Below, one piece after another: positions 24,650 through 33,560 of a DNA stretch of 64,000 nucleotides (its first letter is position 1; each line of letters starts with the position of its first letter). The DNA is from Oribacterium sp. P6A1 (GTDB lineage Bacteria > Bacillota > Clostridia > Lachnospirales > Lachnospiraceae): NCBI RefSeq assembly GCF_000702885.1, contig NZ_JNKO01000007.1:62001-126000 (forward strand). The letters run 5' to 3'. Under the pieces are notes generated by a model, which saw only the letters and a list, made by a program, of their open reading frames with translations, was not told where the DNA came from and did no database searches. Both the position numbers and the translations under genes were made by a program.

Positions 24650-26170
24650 CTATATAGTTTTCTCTCCTGCAGCTCTTCCGGCCATGTACCCCGAGCTCCA
24701 GGCCCACTGGAGATTGTAGCCTCCGCAGATTCCGTCTATGTCCAGTATTTCTCCTGCGAAGTAAAGTCCCGGAACAAGCTTTGATTCCATGGTTTCGGCA
24801 TTGACTTCCGAGGTGTTTATGCCGCCTGCTGAGCACTGGGCATTCTGAAACGGGTTCACTTCCTCGCACTCTGCCTTGAATCTGCAGCTAAGGGAACCAA
24901 GTGCCTTAAGCTGCTTTTCGGAAACAGCCGAAACAGGCTGCTTTCTCTCTATGCCAGAAAGCTCCAGAAGCACATTGCCAAGCTTATCATTGAGAAGTCC
25001 GGTAAAAAAGCTTCCCATCTCTTTATTACGGAGCCTCTCTGCCCGTTTCTTAAAAAATTCGAATATCTCCTCATTATCATCAGAAATACCCGGAAGAAAA
25101 TTGATATAAACTGAAGCTTTCTTTCCATCCTTGAGGGCGTAGGCTACGAATCTTGAAATCTGAAATACAGGGATTCCGGAGATGCCGAAGTCTGTAAGCT
25201 GAAGCTCCCCTTCCTCCTTTGCGACCACATCTCCGTCTATCTTCACTGTAAGCTTTGCATCCGTCCTTACTCCCGCCATGTTCTTATAACGGTTCCCTGT
25301 ACATTTCACCCCAGTAAGTGCCGGAACCTGAGGAACCAAAGTGTGTCCCAAAGCCTTTGCCCATACATAACCGTCTCCTGTGGAGCCGGTCTTCGGTACT
25401 GCTCTTGAACCTGTGGCGATGATCAGCTTTTTAGCCCTTATAACCGTATCGCTTCCTTCGATATCCAACAGGAAATCACAGTATCTACCTGTCTGTTCTG
25501 TGTTTGCCGGGTGATCTCCTGATTTATCTTCCGTAACCACCGAAAGATCTGCCTCTTTTCCGGCAAAAGCTTTGAAACCACCCTCATCCTTCCTTATCTT
25601 TCTGATAAGGGTATCAAAAATCACTTCTGCCCCGGAATTCCTTACTTCGTCCCAAAGGGCTGTGACGACGGATGACGCCTGATCGGAATTCGGGTACACA
25701 TAGGTCCCTCTGTATTTTGGTTCAATGCCTATTTCTCTGAACCACTCTATAGTTTTTTCCGGCGGGAAGCACCTGATACCAGCCTCGGCAAACTCCGGAT
25801 TCTCCCCCCTGTATTTTCCGCCTGCCAGGTCTTCCATATCAAGGTTCGTAAAATTGCATCTGCCGTTTCCTGTGGTCGCAAGCTTTTTCCCCGGGGCAGG
25901 ATTCCTCTCTATCAGGAGAACTCTAACACCTTTGCGTGCTGCTTCTATGGCAGCCATCATACCGGCCGCACCGGCACCTATCACCGCAACATCAAAAACA
26001 CCTTTTACGGATGACGGGATGCTGCATCTGCTATTCCCATCCTCATTCCTGTCGTTTTTTCTGTTGCTATTCCTATTATTCCTATCGTTTTTTCTATTGC
26101 TATTCCTGTCGTTATTTCTATCGTTTTTTTTATTGTTGGTTTTATTGTTGGTTTTCTCGTTATTTTTCAT
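24650..26170 (-). CDS. BaiN/HI0933-family FAD-dependent oxidoreductase with Asn-rich N-terminus
   Basis: A flavoprotein with the dinucleotide-binding motif VAVIGAGAAGMMAAIEAARKG, followed by ERNPAPGKKLATTGNGRCNFTN, and LYFAGEILDIDGICGGYNLQWAW near the C-terminus, all typical of the YhiN/HI0933/BaiN family of about 400-420 residues. The first ~50 residues are an unusual low-complexity run made of Asn, Lys, Arg and Asp in repeated NDRN/NRKN units. The start is uncertain: I used ATG 26170; an in-frame TTG at 26215 is possible, and a shorter protein lacking the run cannot be excluded. The reaction is unknown; BaiN is a bile-acid reductase in one clostridial species but most members are unassigned. 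Confidence 0.88.
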   Translation of the reverse strand: MKNNEKTNNKTNNKKNDRNNDRNSNRKNDRNNRNSNRKNDRNEDGNSRCSIPSSVKGVFDVAVIGAGAAGMMAAIEAARKGVRVLLIERNPAPGKKLATTGNGRCNFTNLDMEDLAGGKYRGENPEFAEAGIRCFPPEKTIEWFREIGIEPKYRGTYVYPNSDQASSVVTALWDEVRNSGAEVIFDTLIRKIRKDEGGFKAFAGKEADLSVVTEDKSGDHPANTEQTGRYCDFLLDIEGSDTVIRAKKLIIATGSRAVPKTGSTGDGYVWAKALGHTLVPQVPALTGVKCTGNRYKNMAGVRTDAKLTVKIDGDVVAKEEGELQLTDFGISGIPVFQISRFVAYALKDGKKASVYINFLPGISDDNEEIFEFFKKRAERLRNKEMGSFFTGLLNDKLGNVLLELSGIERKQPVSAVSEKQLKALGSLSCRFKAECEEVNPFQNAQCSAGGINTSEVNAETMESKLVPGLYFAGEILDIDGICGGYNLQWAWSSGYMAGRAAGEKTI

Positions 26171-26229
26171 ATTTCCAGCTGTTTTAAAAATGCCCGCCCC
26201 ATAAGGGACAGGCAATCGACATTAAACCC

Positions 26230-27972
26230 TCAGATGAATCTCTTCAGTCTTCCACCGAGAGGCATATTATCAAGGTCTTCCTCCGTGAAAGCACGCATCT
26301 TTATGAGCAGACCGAAATAAACCACCACTGCCACACATACCGACGGAAGGACTGCTATGGCAGATCCGATCCTTGTGTATCTCTCTGCCTCAGGAAGCAT
26401 CATGGTGATGACAGTTGAATTTGCAAAAGCCACAATTCCCATGAAAGCTGCCGCAATTATAGGAAGCAGATATATCTCCCTGATTTCCTGACGGAATCTC
26501 ACATGCCGTTTTATGGCGATGTTATTCATAAAGCACATCAAAAATGCAAAAAGAATGTTGGACAGCACTACCGCATATATTCCCATGCCTGTAAAAAGAA
26601 GGGCTATCAGGCAGATGATGTGCAGTATGAGTGAAACCAGTGCGTGTTTCAACGGACTGCTGAGATGTCCCAGTCCCTGAAGTATGGCATTGGTTATGGT
26701 GGACTGTGAATAAAATACCACCGCAATGGCGCCTATCCTTGTGAGCATGATGAGAAGCTCCACATTTTTCCCCGGGAAGAGCATACGGCATATCGGATCT
26801 GCAAGTGCACAGAGTCCGACTGCAGAAGGTATCGCCACCAGCATGGTAAATCTTATGCTGTATCTCACTCTAAGAACAGTGTTCTTCCTGTCATGGGCAG
26901 CTACCGCTCTCGTGAGACTCGGGATGAGTGAGGATGACAGAGCATTGGCAAGGGCCACAGGAATGTTGAAAAGAATGTGATACTCTCCGAAAACGCCCCA
27001 CTGGGAAACGATCTTTTCCGCATGTCCCAGGTAGGTCATAATGTTTCCGAATATGGCATCATCTATGACCGATGAGATATTGTAAACCGTCGAAGAAATG
27101 AGGATAGGCAGCATGGTTCCGGCCAAAAGGAGTCCCAGTCTTCTGTAGCTGTCCACCTCCCCGTTATCCGCTCTCATTCTCTTCTTCATCTCACGGCTCT
27201 TTGATGAATAAAGAACCAGGAAGAACAGAAGGGCTGTCAATGCACCGGCTCCCGTACCGATGGCTCCTCCTGCGGCGCCAAAGGCTGTGGTATAGCTTTC
27301 GCTCTGATAGATAAGATTTGCAGTTTCTCCCCGCTTAAACAGTATAGTGGCAGCCAGAATCGAAATAATGGCATTGAGGATCTGCTCCAGTATCTGTGAA
27401 ATCGCCGTAGGAACCATGTTTCCGGTTCCCTGGAAATAACCTCTCAGGATTCCGAGATAGGCCATGATCCAGACTGTTGGTGCCAGAGCTCTCAGAGCAT
27501 ATCTGCAGAAAGGCTTCTTCAAAAACACCTCGGATATGAAATCAGACCCGAACCACAATGCCGAAAACATGAGGAAACCCACAACAGTTGCATAAAAGCA
27601 TGCTGCCTTTATAACTCTGTGGGTGTTTTTATACTGCCCGTTCACCAGATTCGCGGAAACAATCCTCGAAACCGCTGTAGGCATCGAAAAGCTGGATAAT
27701 ATAAGCAATAATGTATAAATACTATAGGCACTGGTGTAGTAACCGTTTCCTTCATCTCCTATGATGGCAGTGAGGGGCACTCTGTACACCATGCCTATGA
27801 TCCTGACTACAATGCTTGCGACCGCAAGGAGAGAACCCTGAACTATAAAGTTGTTTTTTCTGTCTCTCTCCGCATCTTCGCTGAAGGTTCTGCGAACCTT
27901 TATGCTTTGTGATCTTGAAGACCGTTCTGATGAAGTCTCCCTGGCAGGTCTTACTCTTCTCTGATCACTCAT
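26230..27972 (-). CDS. Lipid II flippase/polysaccharide exporter family protein (SpoVB/YtgP/MurJ type)
   Basis: A 580-residue MOP-superfamily transporter with about 14 hydrophobic segments after a basic, Arg/Ser-rich 45-residue cytoplasmic tail. The first span (GSLLAVASIVVRIIGMVYRVPLTAIIG, part) carries the conserved VRIIGMVYRVPL, and ANLVNGQYKNTHRVIKAA follows. Members flip lipid-linked peptidoglycan precursors (MurJ, YtgP) or act in sporulation (SpoVB); I cannot choose between them by sequence. Its start codon overlaps the ybeY stop as ATGA, so translation is coupled. Confidence 0.9.
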   Translation of the reverse strand: MSDQRRVRPARETSSERSSRSQSIKVRRTFSEDAERDRKNNFIVQGSLLAVASIVVRIIGMVYRVPLTAIIGDEGNGYYTSAYSIYTLLLILSSFSMPTAVSRIVSANLVNGQYKNTHRVIKAACFYATVVGFLMFSALWFGSDFISEVFLKKPFCRYALRALAPTVWIMAYLGILRGYFQGTGNMVPTAISQILEQILNAIISILAATILFKRGETANLIYQSESYTTAFGAAGGAIGTGAGALTALLFFLVLYSSKSREMKKRMRADNGEVDSYRRLGLLLAGTMLPILISSTVYNISSVIDDAIFGNIMTYLGHAEKIVSQWGVFGEYHILFNIPVALANALSSSLIPSLTRAVAAHDRKNTVLRVRYSIRFTMLVAIPSAVGLCALADPICRMLFPGKNVELLIMLTRIGAIAVVFYSQSTITNAILQGLGHLSSPLKHALVSLILHIICLIALLFTGMGIYAVVLSNILFAFLMCFMNNIAIKRHVRFRQEIREIYLLPIIAAAFMGIVAFANSTVITMMLPEAERYTRIGSAIAVLPSVCVAVVVYFGLLIKMRAFTEEDLDNMPLGGRLKRFI

Positions 27973-28466
27973 CTAAAATATCCCTTTCCCTCCAAAATTT
28001 CCTTTTGGCGCCGCTCCATTTCTATACGTTCGTCATCTTCCATATGGTCGTAACCCAAAAGATGAAGCATGCTGTGGGCAACCAGAAATGCCAGCTCTCT
28101 TCTTTCCGGATGACCGTACTCCTTTGCCTGAGACTCAATACGGTCCTGATTCAGGACTATATCTCCGAGAAGAAGCTCTCCTGAGTCGGGATTGAAGATA
28201 TCCGAATTGCTCTCGTCTATCTCATCATAATTCGCAGGAACTTCCCAGTCCACCATAGGGAATGAAAGCACATCAGTAGGTGAATCTATTCCTCTTGCCT
28301 CTCTGTTCAGCTCATGAATGCCCTCATTATCGGTGATAAGGACACTTATTTCACACTCGTATGGACACTTCTCATAATCAACGGAAGCTTCTATGATCTC
28401 TCTAATGATATCTTCAAACTGAAGATCAAGACGTTTTTCTACTTCAAAATCTATATTTACAGTCAT
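27969..28466 (-). CDS. ybeY: Endoribonuclease YbeY (rRNA maturation)
   Basis: A zinc-dependent RNase for 16S rRNA 3'-end maturation and ribosome quality control. The metal site HSMLHLLGYDH (HxxxHxxxxxH) is intact, and SPTDVLSFPM and LGDIVL are the family's other signatures. Length is 165 residues. I chose ATG 28466 because GGAGG lies 6 bases upstream; the in-frame codon at 28478 is inside that site. It follows phoH, the usual partner gene. Confidence 0.96.
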   Translation of the reverse strand: MTVNIDFEVEKRLDLQFEDIIREIIEASVDYEKCPYECEISVLITDNEGIHELNREARGIDSPTDVLSFPMVDWEVPANYDEIDESNSDIFNPDSGELLLGDIVLNQDRIESQAKEYGHPERRELAFLVAHSMLHLLGYDHMEDDERIEMERRQKEILEGKGYFR

Positions 28467-28497
28467 TTTTTCCTCCATGGATCAGAAGTAAGACCAA

Positions 28498-29541
28498 TCA
28501 GTAATCCTTATGTCTGTTCTCATTTCTGTGCTCACCGAAATTACGTGAAGACATTTCACGCTGCTTAGCTCTTTTTGCGCGCTTTTCCTCATCCCTCTCG
28601 TATGCGTTTACTATACGCTGAACCAGAGGATGTCTCACAACATCCGCGCTGGTGAGCTGAACGAACTCAATTCCTTCAACTCCCTTAAGTACCCTCATGG
28701 CATCCTCAAGACCTGACTTCTTACCCTCCTCAAGATCCTTCTGGGTGAGATCACCGGTGATGATAACCTTGGAACCGAAACCTATACGGGTAAGGAACAT
28801 CTTCATCTGTGCCGGGGTTGTATTCTGGGCCTCATCAAGGATAATGTAGGAATTATCAAGGGTTCTTCCTCTCATATAGGCAAGGGGAGCCACCTCTATA
28901 AGTCCCTTTTCGGAATTTGACTGATACTGCTCAGCACCCATGATGGAATAAAGGGCATCATATACAGGTCTCATATAAGGATCCACCTTGGACTGGAGAT
29001 CTCCGGGCAAAAAACCAAGCTTTTCTCCGGCTTCTATGGCAGGTCTCGTAAGGATGATACGCTGAACCTCCTGCTGGCGGAAAGCAGTTATGGCCATGGC
29101 CATACCGAGATACGTCTTTCCGGTACCTGCAGGTCCGATTCCGAAGGTGATCATGTTGTTCCTTATGGCATCAACATATTCCTTCTGCCCCAGGGTCTTC
29201 GGCTTTACAGGCTTACCGAGAGAGGTTCTTGCAAGTATATCCTTATCTATCTCGATAATGTCATTGCCTCTTATTTTTTCCGTAAAGCTGAGAGAAATCG
29301 CATAATCCACGTTCTGCTCAGTGATGGTATTGCCTCGCTGGCTTAGCTGAAGGAGCTTCTTTATAACTTCCTTTGCTTTCTCGGCATCAGACTCTTCGCC
29401 TATTATTTTAAGTACGCCGTTTCGATCGATGATCGTAACATTGAACGATCTCTCTATCTTTTTTATGTTGCTGTCTAACTGACCGAGCACATTCTGCTCA
29501 TGCTCCATGGGAATGTCCATGATTGCTTCTACTGTTGCCAA
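28498..29541 (-). CDS. phoH: PhoH family ATPase
   Basis: A cytosolic P-loop NTPase of the PhoH/PhoL family. An N-terminal KH-like domain (IKKIERSFNVTIIDRNG) precedes the ATPase domain with GPAGTGKTYLG (Walker A), ILTRPAIEAGEKLGFLPGD and YIILDEAQNTTPAQMK (Walker B). The start is probably TTG at 29541: GGAGGAG stands 7-8 bases upstream, while the next ATG (29520) has none. It lies with ybeY and near rpsU, so a role in ribosome or RNA quality control is likely but unproven. Confidence 0.93.
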   Translation of the reverse strand: MATVEAIMDIPMEHEQNVLGQLDSNIKKIERSFNVTIIDRNGVLKIIGEESDAEKAKEVIKKLLQLSQRGNTITEQNVDYAISLSFTEKIRGNDIIEIDKDILARTSLGKPVKPKTLGQKEYVDAIRNNMITFGIGPAGTGKTYLGMAMAITAFRQQEVQRIILTRPAIEAGEKLGFLPGDLQSKVDPYMRPVYDALYSIMGAEQYQSNSEKGLIEVAPLAYMRGRTLDNSYIILDEAQNTTPAQMKMFLTRIGFGSKVIITGDLTQKDLEEGKKSGLEDAMRVLKGVEGIEFVQLTSADVVRHPLVQRIVNAYERDEEKRAKRAKQREMSSRNFGEHRNENRHKDY

Positions 29542-29674
29542 GAAATATCTCCTCCACAATGTTAAGTATAACTTGAACGTCAAAATCGACACAGACCATT
29601 TCCCGCCGAAGACTTCTCGCTTATTTCGAGAAAGGCCTCCCGGAACGGTATTGGCGGCTGTGTCTCGTATACGA

Positions 29675-29706
29675 AGAAAGCCCTGAGTCATTTCTGAATC
29701 AGGGCT
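29675..29706 (-). terminator. Hairpin terminator after rpsU
   Basis: Arms AGCCCTGA and TCAGGGCT around a 12-base loop, then CTTTCTT on the minus strand. The T-run is interrupted, so partial read-through into phoH is likely; no better phoH promoter is visible in the 186-base spacer. Confidence 0.6.
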
Positions 29707-29727
29707 ACATTAATCATCTATTTACGA

Positions 29728-29904
29728 TTAGTTGAACTTACGCTTTCTAGCTGCTTCAGACTTCTTCTTGCGTCTTACAGATGGCTTCTCGTAATGTTCT
29801 CTCTTGCGAATCTCCTGCTGAATGCCGGCCTTAGCGCAGTTTCTCTTGAATCTACGTAATGCACTGTCCAGAGACTCGTTCTCTTTTACGATAACATTTG
29901 ACAT
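29728..29904 (-). CDS. rpsU: 30S ribosomal protein S21
   Basis: A 58-residue basic protein matching S21: [20 protein letters not shown], a central helix, then a Lys/Arg-rich tail ([14 protein letters not shown]). The ATG is placed by this N-terminus; the open frame runs upstream but is not coding. A GGGAGG sequence lies about 14 bases upstream, a little far. The gene has its own strong promoter, fitting high expression. Confidence 0.97.
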   Translation of the reverse strand: MSNVIVKENESLDSALRRFKRNCAKAGIQQEIRKREHYEKPSVRRKKKSEAARKRKFN

Positions 29905-29944
29905 GCTGAAACCCAAACCTCCCTTCGGGTACAAACTCTGATTT

Positions 29945-29972
29945 ATTATAACACACAATTCGTGTGCGTCAA
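29945..29972 (-). promoter_or_regulatory. rpsU promoter with palindromic spacer
   Basis: Minus strand: TTGACG, 16-base spacer, TATAAT. The spacer contains CACAC-GAATT-GTGTG, a 5-bp-arm inverted repeat lying between -35 and -10, where a bound regulator would block or remodel the promoter. About 40 bases of leader follow. Confidence 0.75.
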
Positions 29973-29980
29973 GCATTTTT

Positions 29981-32683
29981 TTACTTGATCTGCTCCCTGA
30001 TAACTTCACCGGCCTTTGCAATAGCCTCATCGATCCTGGAAGCATCCTTACCGCCGGCCTGAGCCATGTTAGGACGTCCGCCGCCGCCACCGCCAAGGAT
30101 AGGTGCCACAAGCTTGATGAGATTTCCTGCATGAGCTCCTGCCTTAACAGCAGCATCCGTTGCCATAGCCACCATGGAAACCTTGCCGTCCTTATCGGAA
30201 ATAAGGAGAACAACGCCTTCCTGAAGCTTCACCTTGAGATCATCACCAAGATTACGAAGCTCGTTCATATCTACGCCTGCTACATGTGCTGCAAGGAACT
30301 TAACACCGTTGATCTCTGTAACATTATCCATTACATTGCCCAGGGCGTTCTTTGCCTCCTTGCTCTTAAGAGCCTCGTTCTCGCTCTTAAGCTCCTTTAA
30401 TTCCTTCTGGAGAGACCTGATATGCTCTGCAAGTGTTGCAGGTGTTGCCTTAACAAGCTCACAAGCCCCATTGATTTCCTTTTCAAGGTTCTCATAGTAC
30501 TTGCGGACATTCTCGCCTGTAAGAGCTTCTATACGTCTTACGCCTGCTGCAACACCGGACTCACTTATGATCTTAAACTGACCGATTTGAAGTGTATTCT
30601 CAACGTGAGTACCGCCGCAAAGCTCTACGGAGAAATCACCCATACGTACAACTCTGACCTCAGCGCCGTACTTCTCGCCGAAAAGTGCCATAGCGCCTGA
30701 CTTCTTGGCCTCTTCAAGAGTCATGACATCTGTTCTTACAGAAAGTCCCTCACGGATCTTCTCATTAACGATATCCTCAACCTTCTTGAGTTCTTCCTTT
30801 GTCATAGCCTGGAAGTGTGAGAAGTCAAATCTTGTTCTGCCTGCATCCTGGTATGAACCTGCCTGCTCTACGTGAGTTCCCAGAACTTCACGGAGTGCCT
30901 TCTGAAGAAGGTGTGTAGCTGAGTGGTTTCTGCAGGTAGACATACGGTTCTCTGCATCCACCTTAAGAGTTACCACATCGTTAAGCTTGATCATACCGCT
31001 CTTCATAGCACCGATGTGAGCGATCTTGTTTCCGCCAACGTGCTCAGTCTTCTTTACTTCGAAAACTGCTGCTCCCTTACCAAGGGCTGAAGCATCCTTG
31101 TCCTCTGCTCCGAGAACGATAAGACCGGTATCTCCGACCTGACCGCCCATGGTTCCGTAGAAAGGTGTCTCCTCTGTGATGATAGCGCCTTCCTCACCAT
31201 CGGAAAGTGCCTCTACCAGAGCCTCTTCATCTCCGAGAGAAATCATGGAAACAACCTTGCTCTCCATGGAAAGCTTATCATAACCGTCGAATGAACAGCT
31301 TATCTCAGGATCAAGTTCGTCATAAACTGTTGCAGCGTGTCCGCTGTACTCTGACATCTTACCTGACTCAAGTCTGTCCTTACGTCCCTGCTTCTTCTGC
31401 TGCTCCATGGCTGCCTTGAAGCCCTCTTCGTCAACAGTGAAGCCCTTCTCCTCAAGGATTTCCTTTGTATTGTCTACAGGGAAGCCGTATGTATCATAAA
31501 GCTTGAATGCATCCTCACCGGAAAGCACCTTCTTGCCTGATGCAGACAGAGATGCCTCCATCTCCTCGAGGATCTCCATACCCTGCTCATAAGTCTTTTC
31601 AAACTTCTCCTCCTCAGCCTTAACTACGCTGAGAATAAAATCTCTCTTTTCATCAAGTTCAGGATAACCGTCCTTTGATGTCTCGATAACCCTCTCAACA
31701 AGTGTAGGAAGGAATGAACCCTTGATACCAAGCTTTCTTCCGTGACGTACAGCACGACGGATGATACGGCGAAGTACATAGCCTCGTCCGTTGTTTGAAG
31801 GCATGATACCGTCAGAGATCATGAATGTCATGGAACGTGAGTGATCTGTGATGATACGAACCGAAATATCAGACTCATGTGTCTCAGGCTTGTCATACTC
31901 GATACCGCCGGAGATCTCACAGATAAGATCTCTAAGGCTCTTAAGTGTGTCTACATCAAAAATAGATGCCACATCCTGAACAGCTACCGCAAGTCTCTCA
32001 AGACCCATACCTGTATCGATGTTCTTCTGTGCAAGATCAGTGTAATGATTCTCGCCATCGTTGTTGAACTGGCTGAATACGATGTTCCATACTTCCATGA
32101 AACGATCGCCTTCTCCACCCATTACGTCTTCAGGGCCGTTTCCGTACTTTTCTCCACGATCGTAGTAGATCTCTGAACATGGACCGCAAGGACCTGAACC
32201 ATGCTCCCAGAAGTTATCTTCCTTACCGAACTTATAGATTCGCTCAGCAGGAATATGCATATCATTAAGCCAGATGTTGTATGCTTCTTCATCATCAACA
32301 TAAACTGACGGATAAAGTCTCTCAGGATCGAGTCCGACTCTCTCTGTGAGGAACTCCCATGCCCATGGAATAGCTTCTTTCTTAAAATAATCTCCGAATG
32401 AGAAGTTTCCGAGCATCTCAAAATATGTGCCGTGACGAGCTGTCTTACCTACGTTCTCAAGATCTCCTGTACGGATACACTTCTGACATGTTGTGACTCT
32501 GCGTCTTGGAGGAATCTCCTGACCGGTGAACCATGGCTTCATCGGTGCCATACCTGAATTGATAATGAGCAATGAATTGTCATTATGCGGAACCAGTGAG
32601 AAACTGTTTAAGCGTAAGCATCCCTTCTCCTCAAAGAAGCTAAGGAACAGTTCACGTAATTCATTTACGCCTCTGTACTGCAT
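29981..32683 (-). CDS. alaS: Alanyl-tRNA synthetase
   Basis: A 900-residue class II synthetase that charges tRNA-Ala. The N-terminal catalytic core has [20 protein letters not shown] and [16 protein letters not shown]-like segments, the editing domain has the zinc ligands [11 protein letters not shown] and CGGTHV, and the C-terminal DHHA1-type domain ends in [20 protein letters not shown] lies 7 bases before the ATG. No T-box leader precedes it; the promoter is close to the start. Confidence 0.98.
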   Translation of the reverse strand: MQYRGVNELRELFLSFFEEKGCLRLNSFSLVPHNDNSLLIINSGMAPMKPWFTGQEIPPRRRVTTCQKCIRTGDLENVGKTARHGTYFEMLGNFSFGDYFKKEAIPWAWEFLTERVGLDPERLYPSVYVDDEEAYNIWLNDMHIPAERIYKFGKEDNFWEHGSGPCGPCSEIYYDRGEKYGNGPEDVMGGEGDRFMEVWNIVFSQFNNDGENHYTDLAQKNIDTGMGLERLAVAVQDVASIFDVDTLKSLRDLICEISGGIEYDKPETHESDISVRIITDHSRSMTFMISDGIMPSNNGRGYVLRRIIRRAVRHGRKLGIKGSFLPTLVERVIETSKDGYPELDEKRDFILSVVKAEEEKFEKTYEQGMEILEEMEASLSASGKKVLSGEDAFKLYDTYGFPVDNTKEILEEKGFTVDEEGFKAAMEQQKKQGRKDRLESGKMSEYSGHAATVYDELDPEISCSFDGYDKLSMESKVVSMISLGDEEALVEALSDGEEGAIITEETPFYGTMGGQVGDTGLIVLGAEDKDASALGKGAAVFEVKKTEHVGGNKIAHIGAMKSGMIKLNDVVTLKVDAENRMSTCRNHSATHLLQKALREVLGTHVEQAGSYQDAGRTRFDFSHFQAMTKEELKKVEDIVNEKIREGLSVRTDVMTLEEAKKSGAMALFGEKYGAEVRVVRMGDFSVELCGGTHVENTLQIGQFKIISESGVAAGVRRIEALTGENVRKYYENLEKEINGACELVKATPATLAEHIRSLQKELKELKSENEALKSKEAKNALGNVMDNVTEINGVKFLAAHVAGVDMNELRNLGDDLKVKLQEGVVLLISDKDGKVSMVAMATDAAVKAGAHAGNLIKLVAPILGGGGGGRPNMAQAGGKDASRIDEAIAKAGEVIREQIK

Positions 32684-32750
32684 TTTAATATCTCCTCGTG
32701 TCTATGAAATAAATTAAGCCATTTACGGCATAATGGACATTAACTTGTAA

Positions 32751-32779
32751 AATATACCACAGCGATTTTTAACTTGCAA
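32751..32779 (-). promoter_or_regulatory. alaS promoter
   Basis: Minus strand: TTGCAA, 17-base spacer, TATATT. The -35 lies inside the last codons of the upstream gene. About 60 bases of leader remain, too short for a T-box. Confidence 0.6.
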
Positions 32780-33338
32780 GATAGGATGCATAATCTTTAA
32801 CAAGGTCCGTACAATGCTCTCTTGTGAGCTTTATGTACCTGTCCAGGTAGTCTATTTCCTCCATAACACTGACCTTGTTATGTCCCACCACCTTCATACA
32901 TTCATGATTTCTGGAAACAAGAAAGGTATTTTCAGAGTCAAAGAACTCTTTCTTTTCCCACTCCGTCATCCCGGCAGATATATCATCGGTAAGGGCTCTC
33001 AGCTCCCGGTCCCAAAGCTCAGAGACTCTATTGTAATCATCCTTCAGTCCCATGTCCTGGCCTCTGCCTGTCATGCGCTCATACAGCTCATCTATTTCCT
33101 TAAAGCGGGTCTCATATTTTCCGGCAGGATCCTTTTCACTTTCTTCCGCTTTTTCTTCCACCGTTGCAACTATAAACTGCTCTGCCGTTTCCGCCTGCAC
33201 TACGGTATTCTGCCTGCCTGCCTCATAGTCGGCAAGTTTGTTTTTCAGCACTATCTTAATTCCCAATGTGATGATGGTACACACAAGGCACAGCACCATA
33301 ATCCCCCAAAGGGTTCTCTTTGAAATTCTGTTCAGCAT
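32769..33338 (-). CDS. Membrane-anchored protein of unknown function
   Basis: A 189-residue protein with one N-terminal hydrophobic segment at about residues 9-30 and the remainder probably outside the membrane. A charged linker (about 55-75, rich in Glu/Lys) leads to a helical domain with YNRVSELWDRELRAL, then a region with one Cys near HECMKV and another near REHCTDLV that could form a disulfide. The WDREL-ALT pattern faintly recalls LprI/DUF1311 proteins, but I do not consider that proven. It is flanked by terminators and has no obvious partner. AAAGG lies 11 bases before the ATG. Confidence 0.7.
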   Translation of the reverse strand: MLNRISKRTLWGIMVLCLVCTIITLGIKIVLKNKLADYEAGRQNTVVQAETAEQFIVATVEEKAEESEKDPAGKYETRFKEIDELYERMTGRGQDMGLKDDYNRVSELWDRELRALTDDISAGMTEWEKKEFFDSENTFLVSRNHECMKVVGHNKVSVMEEIDYLDRYIKLTREHCTDLVKDYASYLAS

Positions 33339-33369
33339 AAATCAAGCCTTTCGATAAATAGTGATGCGG

Positions 33370-33447
33370 GCACCAACAGTCGACATCGAATCCTTCCGCG
33401 CAAAGCGCTCTCACGATTCTCCCGCATTTCGCACTCCCGGGCCGCAA
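33370..33447. repeat. Hairpin-rich dispersed element
   Basis: Within the 222-base spacer after the beta-CASP gene. It has a GCGC-AAA-GCGC stem flanked by TCGAATCC and CGATTCT arms, and matches the core of the segment at 21303-21388. An open frame crosses it but has no coding features. Confidence 0.5.
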
Positions 33448-33468
33448 AAAGCGTCCTTACGTGCTCTC

Positions 33469-33489
33469 TATGGCACTTATGTCATAGTA
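33469..33489 (-). repeat. Dispersed spacer motif, copy 2
   Basis: Minus strand reads TATGACATAAGTGCCATA: the clearest copy, with TATGACA and TGCCATA arms around TAAG (one mismatch). It lies next to the hairpin element and after the beta-CASP terminator. Confidence 0.65.
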
Positions 33490-33508
33490 TTACATTTCCC
33501 TGAATTTT

Positions 33509-33536
33509 AAAAGCCCCTGCGCATAGCGCAGGAGCC
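33509..33536 (-). terminator. Intrinsic terminator of the beta-CASP gene
   Basis: GCCCCTGCGC and GCGCAGGAGC arms around a 3-base loop, then TTTTAAAATT on the minus strand, 25 bases after the stop codon. Confidence 0.8.
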
Positions 33537-33560
33537 GAAACACACTAAATGACACAAAAG

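Noticed and set aside
25725-26204. A long plus-strand open frame antisense to the flavoprotein
   Set aside because: A Phe/Leu/Ser-rich complement of the Asn/Lys/Arg repeat; a composition artefact.
33256-33447. A 63-codon open frame upstream of the anchored protein
   Set aside because: It crosses the hairpin element and overlaps the anchored protein's gene in another frame; composition is repeat-derived (Cys/His/Arg).
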